NCBI RefSeq assembly: GCF_900105905.1
Contig: NZ_FNSV01000005.1
Coordinates: forward strand, 1,612,001 to 1,676,000
Direction of reading: 5' to 3'
Length of the DNA: 64,000 bases
From: Rhodococcus koreensis
GTDB lineage: Bacteria; Actinomycetota; Actinomycetes; Mycobacteriales; Mycobacteriaceae
The position numbers and the translations under genes were made by a program. This document shows, one piece after another, positions 63,061 to 64,000 of this stretch; positions within the stretch are counted from its first letter, which is position 1; the number at the start of each line of letters is the position of its first letter. Below the pieces are notes generated by a model. It ran no database searches. It was given only the letters and a program-made list of their open reading frames with translations, and was not told the DNA's origin.

Positions 63061-64000
63061 GTGCGTGCAGCTACGAGGAAGGCCAGACCCCTGAGCAAGA
63101 TCACTGTCGACCATGAAGACGACGCCACCGAGACCACGCTGTCGGCGCAACTCGACTCCACACACGTCGCCCCCACTTTCGCCGAACTCGGAGTGCGTGA
63201 CGAGATCGTCCGCTCTCTCGACGAGATCGGCATCGAGCGCACGTTCGCCATCCAGGAGCTGACGCTCCCCCTCGCCCTCGCCGGCGACGACCTGATCGGT
63301 CAGGCCCGCACGGGCATGGGCAAGACATTCGGTTTCGGCGTCCCGCTGCTTCACCGCATCTCCTCCGGCACCACCGGGACGGCCGCGCTCGACGGCACTC
63401 CCCGCGCGCTGGTCATCGTCCCCACCCGCGAGCTGTGCATCCAGGTCACCAAGGACCTCGAGGGCGCCGCGAAGTACCTGAAGGGCGAGAAGAACAAGCC
63501 CCTCGAGGTCCTCGCCATCTACGGCGGCCGCCCGTACGAGACCCAGATCGCGACGCTCCAGAAGGGCGCCGACGTCGTCGTGGGCACCCCCGGCCGTCTG
63601 CTCGACCTCGCCAACCAGGGCCATCTGATCCTCGGCAAGGTGGAGGTGCTCGTTCTCGACGAGGCCGACGAAATGCTCGACCTCGGCTTCCTGCCCGACA
63701 TCGAGCGCATCCTGAACATGGTGCCGGACAAGCGCCAGACGATGCTGTTCTCGGCGACCATGCCGGGCCCGATCATCACGCTCGCCCGCACGTTCCTCAC
63801 CCAGCCGACGCACATCCGCGCCGAGCAGGCCGACGACTCGGCGGTCCACGACCGCACGAGCCAGCACATCTACCGGGCTCACGCGCTCGACAAGGCGGAG
63901 ATGGTGGCCCGCGTGCTGCAGGCCGACGGCCGCGGCGCGACGATGATCTTCACCCGCACCAAGCGGACCGCGCAGAAGGTGTCCGACGAACTCGCCGAGC
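63061..64000 (+). CDS. rhlE: DEAD-box RNA helicase, RhlE-like (3' end beyond window)
   Basis: 313 residues visible. Q motif region FAIQELTLPLALAGDDLIGQ, Walker A ARTGMGKT, PTREL, GTPGRLLDL, DEAD in LVLDEADEML and SAT in FSATMPG; the window ends inside the second RecA domain. It remodels structured RNA, aiding ribosome assembly and mRNA decay, especially in cold. GTG 63061 is the standard-start candidate, but the GAGGAAGG ribosome site at 63075-63082 points to a CTG start at 63091 (LSKITVDHEDD). It corresponds to Rv3211. Confidence 0.93.
   Translation, partial: MRAATRKARPLSKITVDHEDDATETTLSAQLDSTHVAPTFAELGVRDEIVRSLDEIGIERTFAIQELTLPLALAGDDLIGQARTGMGKTFGFGVPLLHRISSGTTGTAALDGTPRALVIVPTRELCIQVTKDLEGAAKYLKGEKNKPLEVLAIYGGRPYETQIATLQKGADVVVGTPGRLLDLANQGHLILGKVEVLVLDEADEMLDLGFLPDIERILNMVPDKRQTMLFSATMPGPIITLARTFLTQPTHIRAEQADDSAVHDRTSQHIYRAHALDKAEMVARVLQADGRGATMIFTRTKRTAQKVSDELAE

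Noticed and set aside
62909..63094. Small ORF in the helicase leader
   Set aside because: It has no ribosome site, an Arg/Pro/Ser-rich random-looking product and overlaps the helicase start.

Overview
The window is high-GC actinobacterial chromosome. Gene content and order closely follow the Mycobacterium tuberculosis segments Rv3100c-Rv3105c (smpB, ftsX, ftsE, mscS-like, prfB) and Rv3193c-Rv3211 (UPF0182, PDZ protease, zincin-like, AarF kinase, whiB7, uvrD2, mycoredoxin, nudC, K+ channel, adnBA, lipV, ATL, TIGR02569, moeZ, DUF3152, tetR, DUF3107, ferritin-like, rhlE). The tmRNA tag reads ADSNQRDYALAA, the mycobacterial/rhodococcal type. Interposed catabolic and nitrate-assimilation genes and two short Rpf-type proteins point to Rhodococcus (jostii/opacus-like) rather than Mycobacterium. 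This is core chromosome: no insertion sequence, prophage, integrase, plasmid gene or CRISPR array was seen. Assignments rest on motif reading and recalled homologues, not on database searches.

Layout. 1-4.6 kb: DsbA-like/MauE thiol-redox pair, an MFS exporter, phosphoglucomutase and tandem CrcB/Fluc fluoride channels. 4.7-10.8 kb: tmRNA and SmpB (trans-translation), FtsEX (division), a mechanosensitive channel and RF2. 10.9-19.8 kb: beta-carbonic anhydrase, histidinol-phosphatase, an acyl-CoA dehydrogenase pair behind a palindromic operator, a membrane phosphodiesterase, an MBL-fold hydrolase and a FadD2-type acyl-CoA synthetase. 19.8-21.8 kb: initiator tRNA, then two small secreted Rpf-domain proteins, each behind a related structured leader; the first also has a CRP-like site. 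21.8-36.3 kb: conserved envelope and proteostasis genes, WhiB7 with a uORF/attenuator leader, UvrD2, mycoredoxin, NudC and a K+ channel. 36.3-43 kb: AdnB/AdnA helicase-nuclease. 43-47 kb: hydrolases, an alkyltransferase-like protein and a MocR regulator.

47-57 kb holds a nitrogen module: a MobA-MoeA fusion for molybdenum cofactor, then (opposite strand) narK-nirB-nirD-hemD-like/wHTH-cbiX, coupling nitrate/nitrite uptake and nitrite reduction to sirohaem supply, with a GlnR-like box upstream of narK. A CynX-type MFS transporter and a divergent FadR-type regulator follow. 57-64 kb: a kinase-like protein, MoeZ (sulfur transfer, with a possible 28-residue upstream ORF), a DUF3152 metzincin-like protein, a TetR regulator, DUF3107, a ferritin-like protein and the 5' part of a DEAD-box helicase running off the end.

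The least explained signals are the duplicated structured leaders of the two Rpf genes, the 46-bp perfect palindrome between aarF and whiB7, the orphan E1-like/cyclodehydratase-fold protein beside AarF, and the small ORF overlapping the moeZ start.
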